Shown here one piece after another: positions 24,873 through 35,626 of a stretch of DNA of 37,333 nt (the first letter of the stretch is position 1; every line of letters starts with the position of its first letter). A program made the translations under genes and the position numbers. The DNA comes from an uncultured Clostridia bacterium (lineage in GTDB: Bacteria; Bacillota; Clostridia; Oscillospirales; Oscillospiraceae), in NCBI GenBank assembly GCA_947306975.1, contig CAMZHU010000002.1:1-37333 (forward strand), given 5' to 3'. Under the pieces are notes generated by a model. It was given only the letters and a program-made list of their open reading frames with translations, did no database searches and was not told the origin of the DNA.

Positions 24873-26969
24873 ATGAGTACAGTATCTGATTATTTCGGCA
24901 GCCTGGTCTTCGACGACCGCGCAATGCGCAAAAGCCTCTCTTCCGACGTCTACGCTTCGCTCCGCAGGACGATCGACGAGGGCAGCGAGCTCGACATCGG
25001 CGTAGCCAACGCCGTGGCCGAAGCGATGAAGGAATGGGCGGTAGAGCGGGGCGCGACTCATTTTACTCACTGGTTCCAGCCCCTTACCGGTATTACCGCT
25101 GAAAAGCACGACAGCTTCATCACTCCGGCCCCTGACGGCAGCGTGATAATGGAATTCTCCGGGAAGGAGCTTATAAAGGGCGAACCCGACGCTTCGTCGT
25201 TCCCAAGCGGTGGCCTCCGGGCCACCTTCGAGGCGAGAGGCTACACGGCCTGGGACCCGACTTCCTACGCGTTCATTAAAGGAAAGACGCTTTGCATTCC
25301 CACCGCGTTCTGTTCTTACGGCGGTCCGGCCCTCGATAAAAAGACGCCGCTGCTCCGCTCCATGGAGGTCTTGAGCAAGCAGGCGCTGCGCATACTCCGC
25401 CTCTTCGGCAACGATACGGCCAAGCGTGTCGTATCCTCGGTCGGCCCGGAGCAGGAATACTTCCTCGTGACCAGGGAGATGTACGAGAAGCGCCCTGACC
25501 TGAGGTTCACAGGACGCACCCTGTTCGGCGCCAAGCCGCCGAAGGGCCAGGAACTGGACGACCACTATTTCGGCGTCATCAAGCCGGGCGTGACTGCGTA
25601 TATGGAGGATCTGAACGAAGAGCTCTGGAAGCTGGGCATCCTGGCCAAGACCGAGCACAACGAGGTCGCTCCCGCTCAGCATGAGCTGGCTCCCATATAT
25701 ACGACTACCAACGTGGCCACCGATCACAACCAGATAACCATGGAGATCATGCAGAAGGTGGCCGCAAAACACGGTCTCGTCTGTCTGCTGCATGAGAAAC
25801 CGTTTGCGGGAGTCAACGGCAGCGGCAAGCATAACAACTGGTCAATCGCGACCGACAGCGGGCAGAACCTTCTGTCACCGGGAGAGACGCCCTATGAGAA
25901 CGCACAGTTCCTGCTGTTCCTATGCGCCGTAATAAAGGCAGTGGACGACTATCAGGATCTTCTCAGAATCGCGGTCGCTACCGCAGGAAACGATCACCGC
26001 CTCGGCGCGAACGAGGCGCCGCCGGCCGTCATTTCCATGTTCCTGGGCGACGAGCTGAACGCGGTCCTCGAGGCTATCGAGACCGGAAAACCGTACAAGG
26101 GAGCAAAGAAGACGCAGATGAAGCTGGGCGTCGATGTTCTGCCGAAGTTCAACCGCGACACCACAGACCGTAACAGGACGTCTCCCTTCGCGTTCACGGG
26201 CAACAAGTTCGAGTTCCGTATGCTTGGTTCTTCCAACAGTATAGCGTGCGCCAATATAATGCTGAACGCAGCGGTCGCCGAGAGCCTGCGGATCTACGCA
26301 GACAGACTGGAGAAAGCGGAGAACTTCCAGACTGTGCTCCACGACATGATCAAGAAGACCATAAAAGACCACAAACGCATCATCTTCAACGGCAACGGCT
26401 ACGACGATGCGTGGATAAAGGAAGCCACAGAGAAAAGAGGCCTTCTCAACTACCGCACCACCGCAGACTGCATGCCGCACCTTCTCGACAAGAAGAACAA
26501 GGATATGCTCATAAATCTCGGCGTCTTCACTGAGGAGGAGCTCAGATCCCGCTGCGATATCATGCTTGAGAATTACTGCAAGAGCGTAGTTATCGAGGCG
26601 AACACCATGGCGGACATGGCAAGGACACAGATCGTTCCGGCCATCGAAGCTTACGCATCCGACATTGCTAAGACTGCTTCCGCCAAAAAGGCGGTCGCTC
26701 CTGAGCTGGCGTGCGGATATGAAGCCGGCCTCGTCAGAAAGCTGTCACAGCTTATCGATGAGATCGACGAGAAGAGCGGCAAACTCGAGGACGCGGTGCT
26801 CGCGCTCGACGGAGCTGACGGAATAATTGAAGAGTCCGCGATGATCCGCGATACGGTACTGCCCGTAATGAGCGAGCTGCGCCTGCCATGCGACAAAGCG
26901 GAAGTGCTGACCGCGAAGAGCTACTGGCCGTTCCCGACGTATGCGGATCTGCTCTTCGGTGTTAAATGA
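24873..26969 (+). CDS. glnN: Glutamine synthetase type III
   Basis: Large (698 aa) GSIII: THFTHWFQPLTGITAEKHDSFI...SSFPSGGLRATFEARGYTAWDPTSYAFIK...GPEQEYFLV...GKHNNWSI. Confidence 0.96.
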   Translation: MSTVSDYFGSLVFDDRAMRKSLSSDVYASLRRTIDEGSELDIGVANAVAEAMKEWAVERGATHFTHWFQPLTGITAEKHDSFITPAPDGSVIMEFSGKELIKGEPDASSFPSGGLRATFEARGYTAWDPTSYAFIKGKTLCIPTAFCSYGGPALDKKTPLLRSMEVLSKQALRILRLFGNDTAKRVVSSVGPEQEYFLVTREMYEKRPDLRFTGRTLFGAKPPKGQELDDHYFGVIKPGVTAYMEDLNEELWKLGILAKTEHNEVAPAQHELAPIYTTTNVATDHNQITMEIMQKVAAKHGLVCLLHEKPFAGVNGSGKHNNWSIATDSGQNLLSPGETPYENAQFLLFLCAVIKAVDDYQDLLRIAVATAGNDHRLGANEAPPAVISMFLGDELNAVLEAIETGKPYKGAKKTQMKLGVDVLPKFNRDTTDRNRTSPFAFTGNKFEFRMLGSSNSIACANIMLNAAVAESLRIYADRLEKAENFQTVLHDMIKKTIKDHKRIIFNGNGYDDAWIKEATEKRGLLNYRTTADCMPHLLDKKNKDMLINLGVFTEEELRSRCDIMLENYCKSVVIEANTMADMARTQIVPAIEAYASDIAKTASAKKAVAPELACGYEAGLVRKLSQLIDEIDEKSGKLEDAVLALDGADGIIEESAMIRDTVLPVMSELRLPCDKAEVLTAKSYWPFPTYADLLFGVK

Positions 26970-26988
26970 CGACAGGAGGTCGGGATAA

Positions 26989-28707
26989 ATGACAGTTGAA
27001 TTTTGGTTTCTGATCGGCGCAGCGCTGGTGTTTTGGATGCAGGCAGGCTTTGCGATGGTCGAGACGGGTTTTACACGTGCAAAGAACGCCGGCAACATCA
27101 TCATGAAGAATCTCATGGATTTCTGCATCGGGACTGTGGTCTTTTCGATTCTGGGCTACGGGCTCATGATGGGCGAAGATATCTTCTTCGGGCTCCTGGG
27201 GAAACCTAATCTCGACCTTTTCACACATTTCAAGGAATTCATAGCGTCGCCGGCCGAGGGGTTCGCAGGTTCGAGCTATTTCGTATTCAACCTCGTATTC
27301 TGCGCTACTACGGCGACTATCGTATCCGGGTCTATGGCGGAGCGGACAAAGTTTTCCGCATACTGCGTATACTCAGCGGTCATATCCCTCGTTATCTACC
27401 CGATCGAGGCTCACTGGATCTGGGGCGGAGGCTGGCTCAGCCAGCTCGGTTTCCACGACTATGCCGGCTCATGCGCCATACACATGGTCGGCGGCATCGC
27501 CGCCTTGATCGGCGCCGCTGTACTGGGTCCGCGCATCGGTAAGTACAAGACAGACAGCGCCGGAAAGATCGTCAAGGTAAACGCGATACCCGGACATTCG
27601 CTCCCGCTGGGAGCCCTGGGCGTGTTCATCCTGTGGCTCGGATGGTATGGATTCAACGGTGCTGCGGCGACTTCAGCGTCTGAGCTCTCCAGCATATTCC
27701 TCACGACGACGATAGCTCCCGCCGTGGCCACCTGCACCACGATGATCTTCACTTGGATAAAGAACGGCAAGCCCGATGTCTCCATGTGCCTCAACGCATC
27801 GCTTGCAGGACTCGTCGGTATAACCGCCGGGTGTGACGCTCTCGATGCTTTCGGATCCGTCGTCGTAGGTATAGTTTCCGGCATACTGGTAGTCGTTGTA
27901 GTCGAAGTGCTCGACCTGAAGCTACATATAGATGACCCGGTCGGAGCTGTGGGCGTCCACTGCGCGAACGGCGTATGGGGAACTATAGCGGTCGGCCTTC
28001 TGGCAAACCCGAATGCGCCGGCGGGACTCAGCGGCCTGTTCTATACGGGCGATTTCAGACAGCTGGGACTGCAGCTAATCGGTTTCGTTACTGTTGCCGC
28101 TTGGAGCGGGATAACGATGTTCTGCTTCTTCAAGATACTGAAGAAGATCGATTTCCTCAGAGCAGATGCGGCTGACGAGCTCTCAGGTCTGGATATAAGC
28201 GAGCACGGCCTGCCCAGCGCATACGCGGACTTCATGCCTTCAGTCGACAAGTACGCGGAATTCGGATCCGGCGATCATATAGTTGCTGTGACAGGAACGA
28301 CGCCCGTTGCTGAGGCTGTTCCCGTAAAGAGAGAACCGACCTTCGGCGAGCATAAATTCACGAAGATCGAGATAATCTTCAAGGAGGAAAAGCTCTACGC
28401 GCTCAAGGACGCCATGTCAAAACTTGGCATCACCGGCATGACCGTTTCCCATGTCATGGGCTACGGGATGCAGAAGGGGCATACTGAGTTCTACCGCGGC
28501 GTCGCTGTTGAGACCGACCTCCGCCCGAAGGTACAGGTGGATATCGTAGTTACGGCGATCCCGGTCAGGGACGTCATAGAAACAGCTAAAAGAGTCCTGT
28601 ATACCGGTCATATCGGAGACGGAAAGATATTCGTATACGATGTGGAGAACGTCATTAAGGTGCGTACCGGCGAGGAGGGCTATGCGGCCCTGCAGGATGT
28701 TGAGTGA
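26989..28707 (+). CDS. Ammonium transporter with C-terminal PII (GlnK-like) domain fusion
   Basis: Amt core (FWMQAGFAMVETGFTRAKNAGNIIMKNLMDF; GGIAALIGA; GVHCANGVWGTIAVGL), then from about nt 28350 FTKIEIIFKEEKLYALKDAMSKLGITGMTVSHVMGYGMQKGHTEFYRG...GHIGDGKIFVYDVENVIKVRTGEEG. Confidence 0.95.
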   Translation: MTVEFWFLIGAALVFWMQAGFAMVETGFTRAKNAGNIIMKNLMDFCIGTVVFSILGYGLMMGEDIFFGLLGKPNLDLFTHFKEFIASPAEGFAGSSYFVFNLVFCATTATIVSGSMAERTKFSAYCVYSAVISLVIYPIEAHWIWGGGWLSQLGFHDYAGSCAIHMVGGIAALIGAAVLGPRIGKYKTDSAGKIVKVNAIPGHSLPLGALGVFILWLGWYGFNGAAATSASELSSIFLTTTIAPAVATCTTMIFTWIKNGKPDVSMCLNASLAGLVGITAGCDALDAFGSVVVGIVSGILVVVVVEVLDLKLHIDDPVGAVGVHCANGVWGTIAVGLLANPNAPAGLSGLFYTGDFRQLGLQLIGFVTVAAWSGITMFCFFKILKKIDFLRADAADELSGLDISEHGLPSAYADFMPSVDKYAEFGSGDHIVAVTGTTPVAEAVPVKREPTFGEHKFTKIEIIFKEEKLYALKDAMSKLGITGMTVSHVMGYGMQKGHTEFYRGVAVETDLRPKVQVDIVVTAIPVRDVIETAKRVLYTGHIGDGKIFVYDVENVIKVRTGEEGYAALQDVE

Positions 28708-28721
28708 TAAGGTGATATGAC

Positions 28722-30305
28722 ATGTGTTCAATTATCGGATACTGCGGCACCGTCGCTGACGCGGGGGCTTTCGATGCGGGCTTTGCCCGCACGAAGTCCC
28801 GCGGCCCCGATGACAGCCGCGTAATAGATACCGGGAGAGGCATCCTCGGCTTCCACCGGCTTTCGATCATGGGGCTGACGCCGTCAGGCATGCAGCCCTT
28901 TGAGCTTGACGGGAGCTGGGCCGTATGCAACGGCGAGCTTTACGGATTCGAGAAGGAGAGGGACGAACTCATAAAGAAGGGATATACCTTCAAGAGCGAC
29001 AGCGACTGCGAGATACTGCTGCCACTGTACAGGGAGTACGGCACGGATATGTTCGCAATGCTGGACGCAGAGTTTGCCTGCATCATCTACGACGGGGAGA
29101 CCGGGGGTTTTGTTGCTGCCCGCGACCCGATCGGAATCCGCCCGCTCTATTACGGGTACGATGGAAAAGGGACTATCGTGTTCGCCAGTGAGGCCAAGAA
29201 CCTTGTGGGCATAGCAGACAGGATCATGCCGTTTCCGCCGGGATATTTTTACAAAGACGGCAGATTCGAGCGATACTGCGATATAACCGCGGTCGACGCG
29301 GTATCCGGCGACGACATAGAGACGGCGTGCGCAAAGATCCGGGAAAAGCTCACGGAGGGCGTGAAGAAACGCCTCATATCCGACGCAAAGGTAGGATTTC
29401 TGCTCTCCGGCGGGCTCGATTCCTCTCTGGTATGCGCCATAGCGGCCAAAGAGATCGACAGACCGATAGAGACCTTTGCAATAGGTATGGAAAAGGACGC
29501 TATCGACCTCAAATACGCCCGGCAGGTAGCCGATTTCATCGGGAGCCACCACACTGAAGTGTTCATGACGCCGGAAGAGGTCGTATCATCTCTTGAGGAT
29601 GTCATCCATCTTCTGGGCACTTACGACATCACCACGATCCGCGCAAGTATGGGCATGTACCTTGTATGTAAGGCGATACACGAGCGGACGGATATCCGGG
29701 TGCTGCTCACAGGCGAGATCTCCGACGAGCTGTTCGGTTACAAATACACCGACTTCGCACCTTCGGCTGAAGCCTTCCAGAAGGAGGCTGTAAAACGCGT
29801 CAGCGAGCTCCACATGTACGATGTGCTGCGTGCGGACCGCTGTATATCCGTAAACTCCCTCGAAGCCCGGGTCCCTTTCGGAGACCTGGATTTCGTGAAG
29901 TACGTCATGAGCATTGATCCGGCTATGAAGATGAACAGTTACGGAAAGGGCAAGTACCTGCTGCGCCACGCGTTTGAAGGCACGGGGATCCTGCCCGACG
30001 AGATACTCTGGCGCGAAAAGGCGGCATTCTCCGACGCAGTCGGGCATTCCATGGTGGACGACCTTAAGGCTTTCGCTGAGACCAGGTACACTGACGAAGA
30101 GTTCGAGAAGCTCAAGATGAAGTACACACACGCCCGCCCCTTTACTAAGGAGTCGCTTCTGTACCGGGAGATATTCGAGAGATACTATCCGGGACAGGCG
30201 GAGATGGTGGCGGATTTCTGGATGCCGAACCGTTCGTGGGAGGGCTGCGACGTGGACGATCCGTCCGCGAGGGTCCTGTCGAACTACGGAGCCAGCGGAG
30301 AATAA
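28722..30305 (+). CDS. asnB: Asparagine synthetase (glutamine-hydrolysing)
   Basis: MCSIIGYCG class II GATase; FLLSGGLDSSLVCAIAAKEI PP-loop; LEARVPFGDLDFVKYVMSIDP. Confidence 0.93.
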   Translation: MCSIIGYCGTVADAGAFDAGFARTKSRGPDDSRVIDTGRGILGFHRLSIMGLTPSGMQPFELDGSWAVCNGELYGFEKERDELIKKGYTFKSDSDCEILLPLYREYGTDMFAMLDAEFACIIYDGETGGFVAARDPIGIRPLYYGYDGKGTIVFASEAKNLVGIADRIMPFPPGYFYKDGRFERYCDITAVDAVSGDDIETACAKIREKLTEGVKKRLISDAKVGFLLSGGLDSSLVCAIAAKEIDRPIETFAIGMEKDAIDLKYARQVADFIGSHHTEVFMTPEEVVSSLEDVIHLLGTYDITTIRASMGMYLVCKAIHERTDIRVLLTGEISDELFGYKYTDFAPSAEAFQKEAVKRVSELHMYDVLRADRCISVNSLEARVPFGDLDFVKYVMSIDPAMKMNSYGKGKYLLRHAFEGTGILPDEILWREKAAFSDAVGHSMVDDLKAFAETRYTDEEFEKLKMKYTHARPFTKESLLYREIFERYYPGQAEMVADFWMPNRSWEGCDVDDPSARVLSNYGASGE

Positions 30306-30333
30306 GAGTCAACAGTATACGGAGGAATAAGTA

Positions 30334-32154
30334 ATGTGCGGTATAGTCGGATTTACGGGTACACAGCCCGCTGCGCCGGTCCTTCTGGAAGGACTTAAGA
30401 AACTTGAATACAGGGGCTACGACTCTGCGGGGATAGCAGTGATGTCGGACGGCGTGATATCGGTCAGCAAGGTCACGGGACGCATCGCCAACCTTTGCGA
30501 GAAGACAAGGGACGGTGCGGAAGTGCCCGGCGCCGCCGGGGTGGGGCACACGAGATGGGCAACCCACGGGGCGCCTACCGAAGAAAACGCGCACCCCCAT
30601 CTGAGCAACGACGGACGGTTCGCCGTAGTACACAACGGGATCATTGAGAACTACATCGCACTCCGGGAGGAGCTCATCAGGGACGGTTACCGTTTCGAGA
30701 GCGAAACAGATACTGAAGTCATCGTCCATCTTGTAGAGATGTACTACTCCGGCAGCGTCAGGGACGCCCTGATCAAGACTACGAACCGTCTGCGGGGATC
30801 ATACGCGCTCGGCGTGATCTGTGCGGACGAGCCGGGGAAACTGTTCGCGGTCCGGGAGGCAAGCCCGCTCATCCTCGGCGTCGGAGTCGGTGAGAACTAC
30901 TTCGCCTCTGACGTCACGGCCCTGGTCCCCTATACGAGGAACTGCATTTACATGGACGACGGAGAGTACGCGGAACTGTCGAGAGATTCCGTGAAGATCT
31001 TCGACTGCACAGGCCAGGAGATCGCAAAAGACGTCGTCCGCGTCACATGGGACGTTCAGGCCGCCGAAAAGGGCGGCTACGAGCATTTTATGCTCAAGGA
31101 GATCATGGAACAGCCCGCCGCCATAAAGGCCGCCACGGCTCCAAGGATAAAAAACGGTAAAGTCTTTTTCGAGGAGATGGATATAAGCGCGGAGCAGCTC
31201 AGGGATATAAGAAAGATCGTTATAACTGCCTGCGGCTCAGCGTATTACGCGGGATGCTCGGGAAGATACGCGATTGAAAAACTCTGCAGGATACCGGTGG
31301 AGGTGGAGCTGGCCAGCGAGCTGCGATACAACAACCCGCTGATCGACGGGCATACGCTTCTGATCGTCATATCCCAGTCCGGAGAGACGGCGGACACGAT
31401 AGCGGCGATGAAGGAGTGCAAAGCCCGGGGCGCTAAGGCTCTCGCGATCGTGAACGTCGTGGGGAGCACGATAGCCAAACTCGCGGACTGGACCGCATAC
31501 ACATGGGCCGGGCCTGAGATAGCCGTGGCCACTACTAAGGGATACACGACCCAGCTTGCGGTCCTGTATCTCCTTTCTGTGTATTTCGCGGATAAACTGG
31601 GGTATATCGGTGACTGTTCCAAATACGTTTCTTCTCTGCGCGCGCTGCCGAGGCTCATACAGCAGGCGATAGATATGAACCCCGGCGTTGCACAGCTGGC
31701 GAAGAAGTATCATTCGAGCAGGTCCCTGTTCTTCATAGGCCGCAATACCGATTACGCTGTGGCGCTGGAAGGGGCGCTGAAGATGAAGGAGATATCGTAC
31801 CTTCACGCCGAGGCGTACGCTGCCGGCGAACTGAAGCACGGTACGATCGCCCTCATAGAGGAACACACTCCGGTCGTCGCGCTGTGCTGCAACCCGGCGA
31901 TAATGGAGAAGACGCTGAGCAACATAGTCGAGGTGAAGGCAAGGGGAGCGGAGGTCCTGGCGCTGACATTCAGGGACAACCAGAAGATACTCTCTGTCGC
32001 CGACGACTTGCTGTTCATACCGAAGGTCGACGCGCTCTTCTCCGCCGCAGTGGAGATAATTCCGCTCCAGATCCTCGCCTACTTCGTGGCGAAGGAGAAC
32101 GGCTGCGATATCGACAAGCCCAAAAATCTGGCGAAGTCGGTCACTGTTGAATAA
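30334..32154 (+). CDS. glmS: Glutamine-fructose-6-phosphate aminotransferase (isomerising)
   Basis: MCGIVGFTGTQPAAPVLLEGLKKLEYRGYDSAGIAV; SIS domains; C-terminal DKPKNLAKSVTVE. Confidence 0.97.
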   Translation: MCGIVGFTGTQPAAPVLLEGLKKLEYRGYDSAGIAVMSDGVISVSKVTGRIANLCEKTRDGAEVPGAAGVGHTRWATHGAPTEENAHPHLSNDGRFAVVHNGIIENYIALREELIRDGYRFESETDTEVIVHLVEMYYSGSVRDALIKTTNRLRGSYALGVICADEPGKLFAVREASPLILGVGVGENYFASDVTALVPYTRNCIYMDDGEYAELSRDSVKIFDCTGQEIAKDVVRVTWDVQAAEKGGYEHFMLKEIMEQPAAIKAATAPRIKNGKVFFEEMDISAEQLRDIRKIVITACGSAYYAGCSGRYAIEKLCRIPVEVELASELRYNNPLIDGHTLLIVISQSGETADTIAAMKECKARGAKALAIVNVVGSTIAKLADWTAYTWAGPEIAVATTKGYTTQLAVLYLLSVYFADKLGYIGDCSKYVSSLRALPRLIQQAIDMNPGVAQLAKKYHSSRSLFFIGRNTDYAVALEGALKMKEISYLHAEAYAAGELKHGTIALIEEHTPVVALCCNPAIMEKTLSNIVEVKARGAEVLALTFRDNQKILSVADDLLFIPKVDALFSAAVEIIPLQILAYFVAKENGCDIDKPKNLAKSVTVE

Positions 32155-32194
32155 ATATGTACATATTCGCAATAAAGGTATATAAGGTACAGAC

Positions 32195-32908
32195 ATGAAC
32201 AAAGGCGAGCTCCTTTATGAGGGGAAGGCTAAGAAGGTCTATATGACTGACGACCCCGGCCTTCTCATCGTTTCTTACAAGGACGACGCAACGGCCTTCA
32301 ACGGTCTCAAGCGCGGGACGATCCAGGGGAAAGGCGTGATCAATAACAGGATGAGCAATCTGCTCATGAAACGGCTGGAGGAGAAGGGCATCCCGACCCA
32401 TCTGGTTGAAGAATTAAGCGAGCGCGACACCCTCGTAAAGAGAGTATCGATCGTGCCGCTTGAAGTGATCGTCAGAAACATCTCAGCCGGCTCGTTCTCA
32501 AAACGTTACGGCGTGGAAGAGGGAATAGTCTTCGAGGCCCCTACCATTGAGATATCGTACAAGAACGATGAACTGGGAGATCCGCTGCTGAACCATTACC
32601 ATGCCCTGGCGCTTAAGCTGGCGAGCGAGAAGGAGCTCGAGACCATAAAAGAATACTCTTTCCGCATAAACGACGAGCTGAAGTGCTTCTGGAGCGGCTG
32701 CGGCGTTACGCTGGTCGACTTCAAACTCGAGTTCGGAAGGCTCCCCGACGGGACCATCGTCCTGGCTGATGAGATCAGCCCGGATACATGCCGGCTATGG
32801 GACAGCGCCACGGGCAAGAAGCTCGACAAGGACCGCTTCCGCCGTGATCTGGGCGGCGTCGAGGACGCCTATCAGGAGATCATGCAGCGGCTGAAGGCCA
32901 ACATATAA
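32195..32908 (+). CDS. purC: Phosphoribosylaminoimidazole-succinocarboxamide synthase
   Basis: LLYEGKAKKVYMTDDPGLLIVSYKDDATAFNG; VRNISAGSFSKRYGVEEG; DEISPDTCRLWD. Confidence 0.96.
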   Translation: MNKGELLYEGKAKKVYMTDDPGLLIVSYKDDATAFNGLKRGTIQGKGVINNRMSNLLMKRLEEKGIPTHLVEELSERDTLVKRVSIVPLEVIVRNISAGSFSKRYGVEEGIVFEAPTIEISYKNDELGDPLLNHYHALALKLASEKELETIKEYSFRINDELKCFWSGCGVTLVDFKLEFGRLPDGTIVLADEISPDTCRLWDSATGKKLDKDRFRRDLGGVEDAYQEIMQRLKANI

Positions 32909-32923
32909 AGGGGGTAGATCGTG

Positions 32924-34195
32924 ATGAACAGCGCTATCGTCGGCATCAACTGGGGCGACGAGGGCAAAGGCCGTATGGTCGATCTGCTCACCGAGAGCTA
33001 CGACGTCGTCGTCCGGTATCAGGGGGGCGGCAACGCAGGTCATACCGTTATAAACGAGAGGGGCAGATTCGCACTGCATCTGCTCCCCTCCGGCATATTC
33101 AGGGATGGCGTTGTGAACATACTCGGAAACGGCGTCGCTCTTGATCCCGAGAATCTCTGGAAGGAGATTCAGGAAGTCTCATCCAAAGGCGTATCCGTCA
33201 CGCCGGAGAACCTGAAGATCAGCGACAGGGCTTCTCTGCTCATGCCATGGCACAGGGATCTTGACGAACTCGAGGAGCTTCGTCTTGCGGACAAGAAGTA
33301 CGGATCGACGAAGCAGGGCATAGCGCCTTTTTATTCCGACAAATACCAGAAGAAGACGGTCCTGGCAGGGGAACTCCGCGACGGAAATGCTGTAAGAGAG
33401 CGCCTGAAAGGTTTACTGGAATGGAAGAACCTCACTCTGACGAAGGTCTACGGAGCTGAACCGTACACCATGCAGAAACTGGAGCAGTGGCTACGTGATT
33501 ACTGCGACATGATACTGCCGTTCGTATGCGATACCGGTACGTTCCTTAAAGAAGCGCAGAAGGACAATAAGAGCATCCTTCTGGAGGCTCAGCTGGGCGC
33601 ACTCCGAGATCTTGACTACGGAATATATCCTTACACCACGTCTTCCAACACGACGGCAGCATATGCACCTATAGGCGCCGGACTGCCCTCCCTGAGGATC
33701 GACGACGTCGTCGGTGTCGTCAAGGCATACTCCACATGTGTCGGAGAGGGCCCGTTCGTCTGCGAGATGTCCGGACCCGAGGCGGACAGGCTCCGCGAGG
33801 CGGGTTCGGAATACGGCGCAAAGACGGGAAGACCGCGCAGGGTCGGACCTATAGATATAGTTGCGACCAGATACGGCGTTGAAGTACAGGGAGCCACCCG
33901 GATCGCACTCACGAAACTGGACGTGCTGAGCTATATGGAAAAGATACCCGTTTGCGTCCGCTACCGCATCGGCGGCAGGGAAACGGACAGCTTCCCGTTC
34001 CCGACGGAGCTCGACAGCGCAGAGCCGGTTGTCGAGTATCTCAACGGCTGGAACTGCGACATCTCCGGTGCGCGGCGTTGGGAGGATCTGCCCGTAGCTG
34101 CGAAGGAATACGTAACTTTTGTTGAAAAAACGATCGGCTGCCCGGTAGCCTACGTTTCTGTAGGTCCGGAGCGAGAAAAGGTCATAAGGAGATAA
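32924..34195 (+). CDS. purA: Adenylosuccinate synthetase
   Basis: AIVGINWGDEGKGRMVDLL; YQGGGNAGHTV. Start GTG 32921 or ATG 32924. Confidence 0.95.
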   Translation: MNSAIVGINWGDEGKGRMVDLLTESYDVVVRYQGGGNAGHTVINERGRFALHLLPSGIFRDGVVNILGNGVALDPENLWKEIQEVSSKGVSVTPENLKISDRASLLMPWHRDLDELEELRLADKKYGSTKQGIAPFYSDKYQKKTVLAGELRDGNAVRERLKGLLEWKNLTLTKVYGAEPYTMQKLEQWLRDYCDMILPFVCDTGTFLKEAQKDNKSILLEAQLGALRDLDYGIYPYTTSSNTTAAYAPIGAGLPSLRIDDVVGVVKAYSTCVGEGPFVCEMSGPEADRLREAGSEYGAKTGRPRRVGPIDIVATRYGVEVQGATRIALTKLDVLSYMEKIPVCVRYRIGGRETDSFPFPTELDSAEPVVEYLNGWNCDISGARRWEDLPVAAKEYVTFVEKTIGCPVAYVSVGPEREKVIRR

Positions 34196-34199
34196 ACAG

Positions 34200-35615
34200 A
34201 TGACGAACAGATATGAATCACCGCTCTCTTCGCGGTACGCATCAGATTATATGCTCGGGCTGTTCTCATCCGACACCAGGTTCCGCACATGGCGAAGACT
34301 GTGGACGGCCCTTGCCCGTGCGGAAATGGAGCTCGGGCTGCCTGTAACGCAGCAGCAGGTGGATGAACTGGGAGCGCATATCACGGATATCGACTACGAT
34401 CTCGTGCGTGAAAGAGAGAAGGAGGTACGCCATGACGTAATGGCGCACGTCTACGCCTACGGGAAGGCGGCGCCTTCAGCGGCAGGCATCATCCATCTCG
34501 GCGCTACGAGCTGTTATGTGACCGACAACGCCGACCTCATAATCTACAGAGACGCTCTTGCCCATATCAGGGGAGAACTGCTCTCAGTGCTTGCAAACCT
34601 CACGGAGTTTGCCGAAAGATACAAAGCAACGCCGACTCTAGGATACACACACTATCAGCCGGCGCAGCCCGTCACGGTGGGAAAACGCGCTTCGCTGTGG
34701 ATGCAGGACCTGCTCTCCGACCTTGGGGAGCTGGATTTTGCCGCAGCTAACATAAAATTCCTGGGATGCCGCGGAACGACAGGCACCGAGGCGAGTTTTG
34801 TGGAACTTTTCGACGGAGACGTCTCGAAGATCGATGAGATGAACAGGATGATCGCCGAAGAATTCGGCTTTTCCGAGTGCTTCGACGTCTGCGGACAGAC
34901 TTATCCGAGAAAGGTGGACAGCCGTATACTGAACGCTCTGTCCTCGATAGCTCAGAGCCTTTACAGGATGGCCAACGATATACGTCTAATGCAGCACGAC
35001 AGGCAGATAGAGGAACCTTTCGAGAAGAATCAGATCGGTTCTTCCGCGATGGCATACAAACGCAATCCGATGCGCTGCGAGAGGATATGCTCCCTTTCGA
35101 GATATCTGATGGCCGACGCTGCCAACGCCCCGATGACGGCTTCCGTCCAGTGGCTAGAACGCACGCTCGACGACTCCGCCAACCGCAGGATATCACTTCC
35201 GGAAGGATTCCTCTGCGCAGACGCGATACTGCGTCTCGCCCGGAACATAACGGACGGCCTTCATGTTAACGAGAAGATCATCGACAGGACCCTTCGAGAG
35301 TATCTGCCCTTTATCGCGACCGAGAATCTTCTTATGGAAGCGGTGAAACGCGGCGGAGACAGACAGCAGCTCCACGAGATCATCAGGCGGTGCTCCATGG
35401 AGGCGGCCGCCGTCATGAAAGAGGGCGGGGAATGCGACCTTCTCGCGCGCCTGTCGGCAGAGCCGGGCTTCGGGCTGTCGGAGTCGGAGATGAAAGATAT
35501 CCTCGACCCTAAGCTGTATATAGGCAGATGCCCCGAACAGGTCGACAGGTTCCTGGAGAAAGTCCGGCCGCTCCTCGCGGGGGCCGATACGGAGCCGGCT
35601 GAGATCAATCTGTAG
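34200..35615 (+). CDS. purB: Adenylosuccinate lyase
   Basis: HLGATSCYVTDNAD; QIGSSAMAYKRNPMRCERICSLSRYL signature. Confidence 0.95.
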   Translation: MTNRYESPLSSRYASDYMLGLFSSDTRFRTWRRLWTALARAEMELGLPVTQQQVDELGAHITDIDYDLVREREKEVRHDVMAHVYAYGKAAPSAAGIIHLGATSCYVTDNADLIIYRDALAHIRGELLSVLANLTEFAERYKATPTLGYTHYQPAQPVTVGKRASLWMQDLLSDLGELDFAAANIKFLGCRGTTGTEASFVELFDGDVSKIDEMNRMIAEEFGFSECFDVCGQTYPRKVDSRILNALSSIAQSLYRMANDIRLMQHDRQIEEPFEKNQIGSSAMAYKRNPMRCERICSLSRYLMADAANAPMTASVQWLERTLDDSANRRISLPEGFLCADAILRLARNITDGLHVNEKIIDRTLREYLPFIATENLLMEAVKRGGDRQQLHEIIRRCSMEAAAVMKEGGECDLLARLSAEPGFGLSESEMKDILDPKLYIGRCPEQVDRFLEKVRPLLAGADTEPAEINL

Positions 35616-35626
35616 GGGGCTGAGTC

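Noticed and set aside
24807-25832. 341-aa minus-strand ORF opposite glnN
   Set aside because: Shadow ORF over GSIII, and its 3' end falls in the leader structures.
30306-30333. glmS ribozyme upstream of glmS
   Set aside because: The gap after asnB is only 28 nt, too short for a glmS ribozyme; a conserved core was not seen.
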